This document shows, piece after piece, positions 1-6,658 of a stretch of 8,223 bases of DNA (within the stretch, counting starts at the first letter, position 1; each line of letters begins with the position of its first letter). Under the pieces are notes generated by a model. It searched no databases, had not been told where the DNA came from, and saw only the letters and a list, made by a program, of their open reading frames with translations. Source of the stretch: an uncultured Flavobacteriales bacterium (GTDB lineage Bacteria > Bacteroidota > Bacteroidia > Flavobacteriales_D > Sanyastnellaceae); contig CALBSW010000197.1 in the NCBI GenBank assembly GCA_937967465.1, positions 1 to 8,223 on the forward strand. The letters are read 5' to 3'. Position numbers and translations under genes: made by a program.

Positions 1-1
1 T

Positions 2-442
2 GCGGACGCCTTGTTTGAGCAGAACTGCGAAACCGCCCGCACCCTCATCCGCGACTTCGACAACGAGGACATCCCGGCCATCCGCGCCCATTTTGCCGAC
101 AGCGCCCGCTGGCGGGCCACCACCTTCGGCAAGACGGAACCCGCGTCCCTCGAAGACAAAGTCAACGGTTGGACGAAGGCCTTCGCCAAGTACGATTTCG
201 ATCTGGTCACCGAAGACCTGAAGCTGTTGCCCGGTGTCAATGCAGAATCTGGGGAACCCGACGGGTCGGTGCGGGTCTACTTCGACTGGGAGGCGGCCAT
301 TCCGGCCACCGACTCCACCGAGCGCAAGGCGGTCACCATCACCTACTATGAAAGCTGGGACTTTGACGCCGACGGCAAGATTTGGTTGACCCAGATTTTC
401 GGCGACGAGACAGCCGCCATGCAGGCCTTGAACGACATGTGA
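2..442 (+). CDS. NTF2/SnoaL-like domain protein, 3' part (5' end outside window)
   Basis: This is an open frame from the first bases of the window to a TGA at 440-442, giving about 147 residues. No ATG is present near its beginning. A TTG at 11 could be read as a start, but the frame stays open to the window edge, so I treat the gene as truncated at the 5' end, possibly missing a signal peptide or lipoprotein leader. The fold assignment rests on the pattern of a small alpha+beta domain: an N-terminal helix with a negatively charged region and an 'AHFADSARWR' stretch, then alternating strands with many aromatic residues (YFDWEA, TITYYESWDF, KIWLTQIFGD). This pattern is typical of nuclear transport factor 2-like or SnoaL-like proteins. 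Such proteins act as small-ligand binding domains or enzymes, and no catalytic role can be deduced here. A GC-rich hairpin and the promoter of the CotH gene follow. The existence of the gene is clear; the family is moderately sure. Confidence 0.7.
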   Translation, partial: ADALFEQNCETARTLIRDFDNEDIPAIRAHFADSARWRATTFGKTEPASLEDKVNGWTKAFAKYDFDLVTEDLKLLPGVNAESGEPDGSVRVYFDWEAAIPATDSTERKAVTITYYESWDFDADGKIWLTQIFGDETAAMQALNDM

Positions 443-472
443 ACGGCCATCTCGTGCCGCATGGACCAAATC

Positions 473-509
473 CCGGGCGGCGCGCGCAAAAGCCATGCCC
501 CCCGCCCGG
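473..509 (+). terminator. GC-rich hairpin after the NTF2-like gene, possible terminator
   Basis: An 8-base perfect inverted repeat, CCGGGCGG at 473-480 and CCGCCCGG at 502-509, encloses a 21-base loop. It lies 30 bases after the stop codon at 442 and before the promoter box of the next gene. No run of T follows, so classical intrinsic termination is only a weak inference. Confidence 0.3.
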
Positions 510-530
510 ATGTCGGGGTGCGTTGCCGGC

Positions 531-538
531 TATCTTTG
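531..538 (+). promoter_or_regulatory. Bacteroidota -7 box directly upstream of the CotH gene
   Basis: TATCTTTG is a full match to the Bacteroidota sigma-factor -7 consensus TAnnTTTG. It ends only four bases (AGAG) before the ATG at 543. No convincing -33 TTTG is found at the usual distance upstream. Since transcription in this phylum starts a few bases after the box, the mRNA would begin at or next to the start codon. This also supports the choice of ATG 543 as the start. Confidence 0.5.
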
Positions 539-542
539 AGAG

Positions 543-3500
543 ATGCAGTGGATCAAATCGGGTGTCTTGGCCCTCGCCTTGGGGGGAGTCGGCTTCAGTG
601 CGACCGCACAGATCCTGATTGGGGAAGTCGACGCCTTCGGCACGCTGACCGACGCCCTCGGCGAGGAGGAGGACTGGATCGAGGTGTGGAACGCCGGCGA
701 TCAGCCTGCCTCCTTGGAGGGCCTTTTCCTGTCCGATGACGGCAGCGATTGGGGCAAATGGCCCCTGCCCGCCGTGACCCTCGCACCGGATGAGCGGCTC
801 GTCGTCTTCGCCTCTGGCCGAGACGTACGCCCACTGGACCACTGGGAGGGCACCATCCGCGACTTGGACCTCTGGCGCTATCACATCCCGGAGGCTCCGC
901 TCACCAGCGATTGGCGCAGGCCCGAGTTCAACGATGCCGGTTGGGACGTGGCGCCTGGCGGGTTCGGCTACGGCGATGGCGACGACATCACCGACGTGGG
1001 GGGCGCCAACGTGGTCTTCCTCCGCCGCACGTTCACGGTGGAGGACCTGCCCTCCATCATGCACGGCCTGCTCGCCTTTGACTACGATGATGGCTGCGTG
1101 GCCTTCATCAACGGCCACGAGGTGTTTCGCTCGCAGACCATGTCGGGCTCTGAAACCGCACCCGGTTCCGAGACGGTGTCCGGACATTCCATTGCGTTCA
1201 ACGCGTGGACCAATGGGCTCCACGAGGCCGAGTTGTACCAGGGCGGTGTGCCGGAGCACGTCCCATTCGATCCCCGGGAGTGGCTGGTGGAAGGGGAGAA
1301 CGTCTTCGCCGTGCAGGTCCACAACGAATCCGTCACGTCCTCCGACCTGACCATCCGGCCCTTCCTCGCGCTGGGTCATCACACGCCCAATCCAGCCCCC
1401 TTCAACGCCATCCCAAATTGGATGGAGATCGATGATCCCGGCCTGCACACCAACTTTCGCCTCAAGCCCGGTGAGCCGGTCATCCTCAGCGATGCGGCCG
1501 GCACCCTGCTGGACCTGGCCACCCTGCCCGCCGAGTGCCGCACGGGCCTGACCTACGGCCGCGGCGGCACTGGGGCCGACGACTGGTGTTGGTACACCAC
1601 GCCCACCCCCGGCGCGGACAACGGCCCGGATTGCCTCGCCGGCATCCTGCCTGCGCCTCATGTCGTTCCCGGATCCGGCCATTTCCCCGGACCGCCCGCC
1701 GTGACCGCCAACACGGGAACGCCTTCCGGACCTCCGGGGCAACCGTTGCCCACCATGACCTTCCGCTACACGACGGACGGCAGCGAGCCGACGACGAGCT
1801 CCGCCGTGTTCACGGGGCAGTGGAACCCTGGAGAGACGCTCATCCTGTCCATCCGGGCATTCGCCGAGGGCTGGGTCCCCAGCGCGACGGTGGACCGCAC
1901 GTATTTCATCGCCGAGCCGCCCAGCCCATTGGAACGGGTCAGCATCATCACCCACCCCGACCACTTGTGGGATTGGGAGACCGGCATCTACGTGTTGGGC
2001 CCCAACGCGGGTCCAGATTACCCCTTCATGGGGGCCAACTTCTGGCAGCCCTGGTCCAAGGAGAGTCGACTCGAGTGGTTTGGGGAAGACGGGAATTCCA
2101 TCACGCAATCGCGGTTCGATCTGGAGATTCACGGCGGATGGTCTCGGGCGGAGCCCCAGCGGTCTTTCCGCCTCGACTTCAAGCCCCAGTGGACCGGCCC
2201 CTTGCAGCACGCCGTGTTTCCGTCCAAGCCGAACATCACGGAATTCGGCAACCTCAACCTCCGCAATGGGGGGCAGGCGAGCTGGGAGAACAAGATCCAA
2301 GACGCATTCTACAGTGAGCTCGCCCTAGAGACCCATTGCGTGGCCACGGCCTGGCGTCCGGTGGAGGTCTACCTCAACGGAGTCTATTGGGGTCTCTACG
2401 GAGCCCGCGAGAAGAGCGACGAGAACTTCGTCGAGGACAACTTCGGCTGGAACGACAACAGCGTCGACCTCTTCAATCAGTGGGTGTCGCAAAACGGCTC
2501 CCCCTCCGCCTGGGAGGCGTCGGTCAATCCGCTGCTCGCGATGCCCTCCAACTCAGACGCCTTCCGGCAGGGGTTCGAGGACAACTTCGATGTGCTGTCC
2601 TATTTCGACTATCACATCTTCGAGATCCACGGCCAAAACGTCGACTGGATGACAGCGCCCTGGGGCCCGAAAAACTTCAAGTATTTCCGCAGCCTCGAAG
2701 GCGATGGCAAATGGCGCGCAATCCTCTATGATACCGACGCCTGCTTCGGGGCTTGGGGCACCAGTGTCTGGGAGAACTACCTCCAGCTGTCCGTCAGCCC
2801 GCCGTACCCGACCTCGTACAGCAACCTGTTTGGCAAGGTGCTCGAGAACGGAGAGCTCGGCTGTGGGTTCGCCACCCGGTACTGTGACCTGCTCGCCACG
2901 AGTTTCGAGCCCAACCGCTTCAACGCCAAGCTCGACCAGGCGGCCGCGTGGATCGGCCCGGTGATGGAGCGGCACATCGACATGTGGGACGCGCCGGCCA
3001 GCATCGATTACTGGCAGTGGCGACTGCAACTCATCATGGACCACAACGTGGACCGCGTCTTTGCCGGTCGCGAGCAACTCCGCGATCACTTCGGGTTCAG
3101 CCAGCCGCATACGATGACCATCGAATGGGCCAATCCCATCGGGGGTGAGGTACTCGTCAACGGCATGTCTGGGCTCGGCCAGGGCTGGGAGGGCGCCTAC
3201 TTCGGAGAGTGCCCCATTCAGCTGGCCGCCATTCCGGCCGAGGGATTTGCCTTCCTCGGTTGGGAGGAAAACGGACACACGCTGCTCGGCCTGTTGGATC
3301 CCACTGCACCCTTCGCCGAGGTGGGATTGTATGGCACCGACACCTTCAAGGCCCTGTTCGGGCCCTGTCTGTCGGGGGTGACCGTCTCCATCGTGGAGAC
3401 AGGCAACGGCCTGGAGGCCGTGGTGGAGGGCAGTGCCCAACCATTGACCCTCCAGTGGTGGCTCGACGGCCAGATGGTCGAGGAAGGCGCGGTGTGGTCC

Positions 3501-3839
3501 GGTGCGCCGGTGGAGGGCCTCGTGGCCACCGCCTCGAATGGAGAATGCACGGTCCTGTCCGATGGATGGGGCAACGGCACCGTGACCCATGTCCTGCCGT
3601 CCATGACTGAGACCCAGCCCTCCGTCATTCTGCAGCCCAATCCGGCACGCGATGTGGTGTCGGTCCAGGGAGAGGGAGACCGATTGGAGGTTCGGGATGC
3701 CCAAGGCCGGTTGCGGCTGGAGCAAGCCCTCTTCGGGGGAGGGGTGCAGCTCGACGTGTCCGATTGGCCGGCCGGGATGTACATCGTACGCTTGCTCGGA
3801 CCGAGCGGCGTCCAGACGGCGCGGCTGGTGATCGAGTGA
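543..3839 (+). CDS. Secreted CotH kinase family protein with lamin-tail domain and T9SS type A sorting domain
   Basis: This 1098-residue protein appears to be an exported multidomain member of the CotH family, whose members are atypical protein kinases. Residues 1-23 form a signal peptide ending SATAQ. A lamin tail domain begins at 24-95 (DWIEVWN, LFLSDDGSDW) and resumes at about 298-360 (GLHTNFRLKPGE, TPTPGADN). A jelly-roll, galactose-binding-like module at about 98-297 is inserted between the halves (GFGYGDGDD, FDYDDGCVAFINGHEVF). A chitobiase C-terminal-type beta module follows at 385-455 (YTTDGSEPT). The CotH domain covers about 460-850, with SFRLDFK (541-547), LNLRNGG (571-577), VEVYLNGVYWGLYGAREKS (607-625) and ILYDTDACFG (727-736), where Asp730 and Asp732 probably bind metal. 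Residues 855-940 resemble an InlB-type beta repeat. The last 70 residues (QPNPARD, GMYIVRL) are a type A sorting signal for type IX secretion. Its substrate is unknown. The domain calls are by motif; the overall class is secure. Confidence 0.92.
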   Translation: MQWIKSGVLALALGGVGFSATAQILIGEVDAFGTLTDALGEEEDWIEVWNAGDQPASLEGLFLSDDGSDWGKWPLPAVTLAPDERLVVFASGRDVRPLDHWEGTIRDLDLWRYHIPEAPLTSDWRRPEFNDAGWDVAPGGFGYGDGDDITDVGGANVVFLRRTFTVEDLPSIMHGLLAFDYDDGCVAFINGHEVFRSQTMSGSETAPGSETVSGHSIAFNAWTNGLHEAELYQGGVPEHVPFDPREWLVEGENVFAVQVHNESVTSSDLTIRPFLALGHHTPNPAPFNAIPNWMEIDDPGLHTNFRLKPGEPVILSDAAGTLLDLATLPAECRTGLTYGRGGTGADDWCWYTTPTPGADNGPDCLAGILPAPHVVPGSGHFPGPPAVTANTGTPSGPPGQPLPTMTFRYTTDGSEPTTSSAVFTGQWNPGETLILSIRAFAEGWVPSATVDRTYFIAEPPSPLERVSIITHPDHLWDWETGIYVLGPNAGPDYPFMGANFWQPWSKESRLEWFGEDGNSITQSRFDLEIHGGWSRAEPQRSFRLDFKPQWTGPLQHAVFPSKPNITEFGNLNLRNGGQASWENKIQDAFYSELALETHCVATAWRPVEVYLNGVYWGLYGAREKSDENFVEDNFGWNDNSVDLFNQWVSQNGSPSAWEASVNPLLAMPSNSDAFRQGFEDNFDVLSYFDYHIFEIHGQNVDWMTAPWGPKNFKYFRSLEGDGKWRAILYDTDACFGAWGTSVWENYLQLSVSPPYPTSYSNLFGKVLENGELGCGFATRYCDLLATSFEPNRFNAKLDQAAAWIGPVMERHIDMWDAPASIDYWQWRLQLIMDHNVDRVFAGREQLRDHFGFSQPHTMTIEWANPIGGEVLVNGMSGLGQGWEGAYFGECPIQLAAIPAEGFAFLGWEENGHTLLGLLDPTAPFAEVGLYGTDTFKALFGPCLSGVTVSIVETGNGLEAVVEGSAQPLTLQWWLDGQMVEEGAVWSGAPVEGLVATASNGECTVLSDGWGNGTVTHVLPSMTETQPSVILQPNPARDVVSVQGEGDRLEVRDAQGRLRLEQALFGGGVQLDVSDWPAGMYIVRLLGPSGVQTARLVIE

Positions 3840-3869
3840 TTTGATTTTCAGGCAAAAAGGGTACATTGA
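3840..3869 (+). promoter_or_regulatory. Candidate promoter of the Kazal-domain gene
   Basis: In the 33 bases between the CotH stop and the next ATG, TTTG at 3840-3843 matches the Bacteroidota -33 box. After an 18-base spacer comes TACATTGA at 3862-3869, an imperfect -7 box that agrees at four of the six fixed positions of TAnnTTTG. The box ends three bases before the ATG at 3873. This suggests independent transcription with almost no leader, although read-through from the CotH gene is equally possible. Confidence 0.35.
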
Positions 3870-3872
3870 AGC

Positions 3873-4373
3873 ATGCGCTCTCTACTCTGCCTGCTCGCTT
3901 GGTTTGCCGGGATTATCGCCGCGGCTCAAGATTGCATTGACCCCACCCTGATCGATCCGGAAGCCCCTTGCACGGAGGAGTATGCCCCCGTGTGCGGGTG
4001 TGACATGGTGACGTATTCCAATGCTTGTCAAGCGCAAGTGACGGGCGGCGTCACGAGTTGGACGGATGGGCCCTGCGTGGTGGTGGAATATGGAGGCTGC
4101 ACCTACGACCGGGCGTGCAACTACGATCCCAACGCCGCCTTTGATGACGGCTCCTGCACGTGGCCGCCGGAGTCGTGCTACTGGCCGGACACATGGGCGA
4201 CGGGGTGCACGTACTTGGATGCCATCAACTACGACGAGAATGCCACCATCGACGACGGGTCTTGCACCGAGGATCCGTGTCCGTATTGCTTGGGCGATGT
4301 CAATGGCGATACATACGTTGGGGTGTCGGATGTGCTCCTCCTGCTCAGCGTGTTCGGAGAGGACTGCTACTGA
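3873..4373 (+). CDS. Secreted Kazal-type inhibitor with DDGSC repeats and dockerin-like end
   Basis: This is a 166-residue cysteine-rich protein. Residues 1-19 are a signal peptide (LLCLLAWFAGIIAAAQ). Residues 21-68 have the six cysteines of a Kazal serine protease inhibitor domain (Cys21, 33, 41, 43, 52, 68) and the signature PVCGCDMVTYSNAC. By comparison with ovomucoid, the P1 residue facing the protease would be Glu35. Two repeats of the Bacteroidota type 'GCTY..A.NYD.NA..DDGSC' follow at 75-95 and 111-131. The last 27 residues (GDVNGDTYVGVSDVLLLL) look like one dockerin-type or EF-hand calcium loop with Asp142, Asn144, Asp146 and Asp153 as likely ligands. No T9SS sorting domain is visible, so after Sec export the protein may stay in the periplasm, be released, or bind a partner through the terminal loop. 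The gene lies 33 bases after the CotH gene. Inhibitor function is inferred from the Kazal pattern only. Confidence 0.85.
   Translation: MRSLLCLLAWFAGIIAAAQDCIDPTLIDPEAPCTEEYAPVCGCDMVTYSNACQAQVTGGVTSWTDGPCVVVEYGGCTYDRACNYDPNAAFDDGSCTWPPESCYWPDTWATGCTYLDAINYDENATIDDGSCTEDPCPYCLGDVNGDTYVGVSDVLLLLSVFGEDCY
4095..4157 (+). repeat. DDGSC cysteine repeat, copy 1 (coding)
   Basis: This codes for residues 75-95 of the Kazal protein (GCTY, NYDPNA, DDGSC). It is the first of two tandem copies of a motif common in secreted Bacteroidota proteins, with an acidic DDGSC end that may bind calcium. Confidence 0.7.
4203..4265 (+). repeat. DDGSC cysteine repeat, copy 2 (coding)
   Basis: This codes for residues 111-131 of the same protein (GCTY, NYDENA, DDGSC). 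It has the same 21-residue length as copy 1 and is separated from it by 15 residues that carry one extra cysteine. Confidence 0.7.
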
Positions 4374-4397
4374 ACTGCACCAGCCGAGCTGGCAGTT
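4373..4397 (+). terminator. Hairpin after the Kazal gene, possible terminator
   Basis: AACTG and CCAGC (4373-4377, 4380-4384) pair with GCTGG and CAGTT (4388-4397) around a CGA loop, with a two-base CA bulge. This gives a ten-pair stem starting on the last base of the stop codon. The downstream stretch is G/T rich without a real T run, so it is at best a weak terminator. Confidence 0.4.
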
Positions 4398-4457
4398 GTG
4401 GTGAGTGGTTTCCCCATTTGAGGTTGCGCCGCAAGCGGCCGGTGGGCGGCGGCAGGC

Positions 4458-4465
4458 TACCTTCG
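4458..4465 (+). promoter_or_regulatory. -7-like box just upstream of selU
   Basis: TACCTTCG differs from TAnnTTTG at one fixed position and ends five bases before the ATG at 4471. No -33 box at standard spacing is visible. Its place favours ATG 4471 over an upstream GTG at 4405, and a transcript with little or no leader. Confidence 0.35.
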
Positions 4466-4470
4466 TTGTC

Positions 4471-5451
4471 ATGGCAGTGCCGGAGCGAAAAGTGGGAGCA
4501 GAGGCCTTTCTGGCGGGGGCCAGGGAAGAAGGGGCGCTGATGCTCGATGCCCGCAGTCCGGGAGAATTCGCCGAAGCCCACATTCCTGGCGCCCAGTCCT
4601 TTCCGCTGTTTGATGACGCCGAACGGGCGCAGGTGGGCACCTTGTACAAGCAGGTCGGCCGCGAGGCCGCCATTGAGCGGGGGCTGGAGATCATCGGGCC
4701 GCGCATGGCGCACATGGTCCGCGAGGCCAAGGTGCTGTTCGATGCGGCCCCCCATCGCCGCCCCATTCACCTGTACTGTTGGCGGGGTGGCATGCGCAGC
4801 GGGTCGCTGAGTTGGTTGCTGCGCACCGCTGGATTGCCGGTGGTGTTGCTGGACGGCGGCTACAAAGCGTACAAACAGACGTTGCCCGAGTTCATGGGTC
4901 GGGAATGGCCGCTGATCCGGGTCGGCGGCTACACTGGGAGCGCCAAAACCGCGGTGCTTCAGTCCCTTCGGGACGCAGGCGAGCAGGTGGTCGATCTGGA
5001 AGGGCTGGCCCGTCATTTCGGTTCGGCCTTTGGCAACCTTCGGCGCCATCCCCAGCCGAGTTCGGAACACTTCCGCAACCTGTTGGCCGAGGCGCTGACC
5101 GAATTGGATCCGCGCCGCAGGATTTGGGTGGAGAATGAAAGCCGGCGCATCGGTCGGGTTCACATTCCAGAACCGTTCTACCAGCGGATGATCGCCTGTC
5201 CGGCCCTCGAGATGTTGCGCAGCACCGAAGACCGGGTGGCCCACCTCGTGGAGATGTACGGCAGTTTTGACCTCGACCTGCTGCGGGAAGGCTTCGACGC
5301 CATCCGCGCTGAAGTGGGTGGCCCAGAGACCCGGGAGGCACTGGAGGCACTCGATCGGGAGGACTTGGCCAGCGCCGCCCGCATCGCTTTGGCTTACTAC
5401 GACCGGACCTACGAGCACGGATTGCAGAAGCGGGCAGCGGACAACCGGTAA
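4471..5451 (+). CDS. selU: tRNA 2-selenouridine synthase
   Basis: This 326-residue protein (also named MnmH or YbbB) exchanges sulfur for selenium in 2-thiouridine at the wobble position of certain tRNAs, via a geranylated intermediate, using selenophosphate. The N-terminal rhodanese domain (about 10-135) contains LDARSPGEFAEAHIPGA (25-41) and the active-site loop YCWRGGMRSG, with the catalytic cysteine at Cys103. The C-terminal P-loop domain has GGYTGSAKT (152-160), the family block DLEGLARHFGSAFG (175-188) and ENESRRIG (221-228). The Walker A has Ala158 where glycine is expected. ATG 4471 fits the beginning of the rhodanese domain; a GTG 66 bases upstream would add a non-conserved extension. 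The protein is shorter than the 364-residue E. coli enzyme, mainly at the C-terminus, where the conserved YYD.TY..GL block is followed by only a few residues. selD, which supplies its substrate, is next, 153 bases on. Confidence 0.93.
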   Translation: MAVPERKVGAEAFLAGAREEGALMLDARSPGEFAEAHIPGAQSFPLFDDAERAQVGTLYKQVGREAAIERGLEIIGPRMAHMVREAKVLFDAAPHRRPIHLYCWRGGMRSGSLSWLLRTAGLPVVLLDGGYKAYKQTLPEFMGREWPLIRVGGYTGSAKTAVLQSLRDAGEQVVDLEGLARHFGSAFGNLRRHPQPSSEHFRNLLAEALTELDPRRRIWVENESRRIGRVHIPEPFYQRMIACPALEMLRSTEDRVAHLVEMYGSFDLDLLREGFDAIRAEVGGPETREALEALDREDLASAARIALAYYDRTYEHGLQKRAADNR

Positions 5452-5604
5452 CCTGTGGGGTGCGAAGGGGTGTCCCTCGATGAGTGCGCACAGCGGCTCA
5501 TGGCCGAAGCCGACCGCCTTTCCCTTTGAGCCGCTCCGCAGCGAGCTGTTCGATTTCCCCCTGCTCGAAGCCATGGCTTGAGCACCGTGGGCGAACTTGC
5601 GCCC

Positions 5605-6654
5605 ATGGAGAAGGAACCCATTCGGCTGACGCAATTCAGCCACGGTGCCGGTTGTGGCTGCAAGATTGCCCCCGGCGTGCTCGACCGCATCCTCGGACAG
5701 CTTGGCGCCCAGGCCGACGACCCCCGTCTGCTCGTGGGGCACGGGGCCCGCGATGACGCGGCGGTCTACGATCTCGGAGACGGCACAGCAGCGGTGTCCA
5801 CCACCGACTTCTTCATGCCCATCGTGGACGATCCTCGCAACTTTGGACGCATCGCTGCAGCCAATGCGATCAGTGACATCTATGCCATGGGCGGGCGGCC
5901 TTTGATGGCCATCGCCATCCTCGGCTGGCCCGTGGACAAACTGGACCCGGAAGTGGCGGGTCAAGTGCTCGAAGGCGGTCGGTCCATTTGCGCGGAGGCG
6001 GGCATCCCCTTGGCTGGCGGCCACAGCATCGACTCCCCCGAGCCCATTTTCGGGCTGGCGGTCACGGGCCGCGTCTCCATCGATCGGCTCAAGCGCAACG
6101 GCGGTGCTCAGGTGGGGGACAAGCTGTACTTGACCAAGCCCCTCGGTGTGGGCATGGTGACCACCGCCCAGAAGAAGGGCGTGGTCTCGGCAGAGCATCT
6201 GCAAGCCGCCGCTGACAACATGATGCGCCTCAACAAGGCCGGTGCAGTCCTCGGTGACATTGCGGGCGTTCACGCCATGACGGATGTGACGGGATTCGGG
6301 TTGGCCGGCCACGGGTTGGAGATGGCCCGCGCAACAGACGTTGAACTCGTGGTGGACGGGGCGGCCCTGCCGACGCTGGACCGGGTGGCCCTTGAAGGCT
6401 ACCATGCAGCCGGCTGCGTTCCGGGGGGCACGCGCCGGAATTTGGCCAGCTACGGTGAAGATTTGATCCTCGACGACACGTCCGACTTTGTTCGCGACCT
6501 GGTCTGCGACCCCCAGACGAGTGGGGGACTGTTGTTGGCCGTAGCGCCAGCGTCGACAGGGGAAGTGGAAGACGCGCTGCGCGGAGAAGGGCTGCATGCC
6601 CAATCCATCGGAGAGGTGGTGGCCGGGGCGTCCGGCCGGCTGCGCTTGCGCTGA
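5605..6654 (+). CDS. selD: Selenide, water dikinase (selenophosphate synthase)
   Basis: SelD makes selenophosphate, AMP and phosphate from selenide and ATP in the cytoplasm; SelU, encoded just upstream, consumes the product. The 349-residue protein is close to the E. coli enzyme in length and motifs: RLTQFSHGAGCGCK at 7-20, DDAAVYDL (50-57), TTDFFMPIVDDP (66-77), NAISDIYAMGG (87-97), GGHSIDSPEPIFGLAVTG (138-155), DVTGFGLAGH (227-236) and CDPQTSGGLLLA (301-312). With the ATG at 5605, catalytic Cys17 and Lys20 and metal-binding Asp51, Asp68, Asp91 and Asp227 fall exactly on E. coli numbering. This decides the start over the TTG at 5578. Cys17 is a normal TGT codon, so this is the cysteine form, not a selenoprotein. 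No Shine-Dalgarno or -7 box stands close to the start, so co-transcription with selU is likely. The gene ends four bases from the stop of the convergent blh. Confidence 0.97.
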   Translation: MEKEPIRLTQFSHGAGCGCKIAPGVLDRILGQLGAQADDPRLLVGHGARDDAAVYDLGDGTAAVSTTDFFMPIVDDPRNFGRIAAANAISDIYAMGGRPLMAIAILGWPVDKLDPEVAGQVLEGGRSICAEAGIPLAGGHSIDSPEPIFGLAVTGRVSIDRLKRNGGAQVGDKLYLTKPLGVGMVTTAQKKGVVSAEHLQAAADNMMRLNKAGAVLGDIAGVHAMTDVTGFGLAGHGLEMARATDVELVVDGAALPTLDRVALEGYHAAGCVPGGTRRNLASYGEDLILDDTSDFVRDLVCDPQTSGGLLLAVAPASTGEVEDALRGEGLHAQSIGEVVAGASGRLRLR

Positions 6655-6658
6655 AGTG

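Noticed and set aside
339..2300. Minus-strand open frame of about 650 codons opposite the CotH gene
   Set aside because: It overlaps a clear multidomain protein on the plus strand, is rich in Arg, Gly and Pro as shadow frames are, and shows no domain pattern.
2553..3866. Minus-strand open frame of about 437 codons opposite the CotH C-terminal half
   Set aside because: It has the same character of an antisense shadow; the plus-strand frame here encodes CotH and T9SS sorting motifs.
4405..4470. N-terminal extension of SelU from GTG 4405
   Set aside because: The added residues do not resemble the family, the rhodanese domain fits ATG 4471, and a -7-like box lies inside the extension.
5578..5604. 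N-terminal extension of SelD from TTG 5578
   Set aside because: ATG 5605 gives a protein whose catalytic Cys17 and Lys20 match E. coli numbering exactly.
5452..5604. tRNA-Sec or other RNA gene between selU and selD
   Set aside because: No cloverleaf arms or long acceptor stem could be found. Only a short five- to six-pair hairpin at 5480-5501 is visible.
4345..6603. Long minus-strand open frame of about 750 codons opposite selU and selD
   Set aside because: It lies antisense to two well-identified genes and has no recognisable motifs. Such frames are common opposite GC-rich coding sequence because stop codons are rare there.
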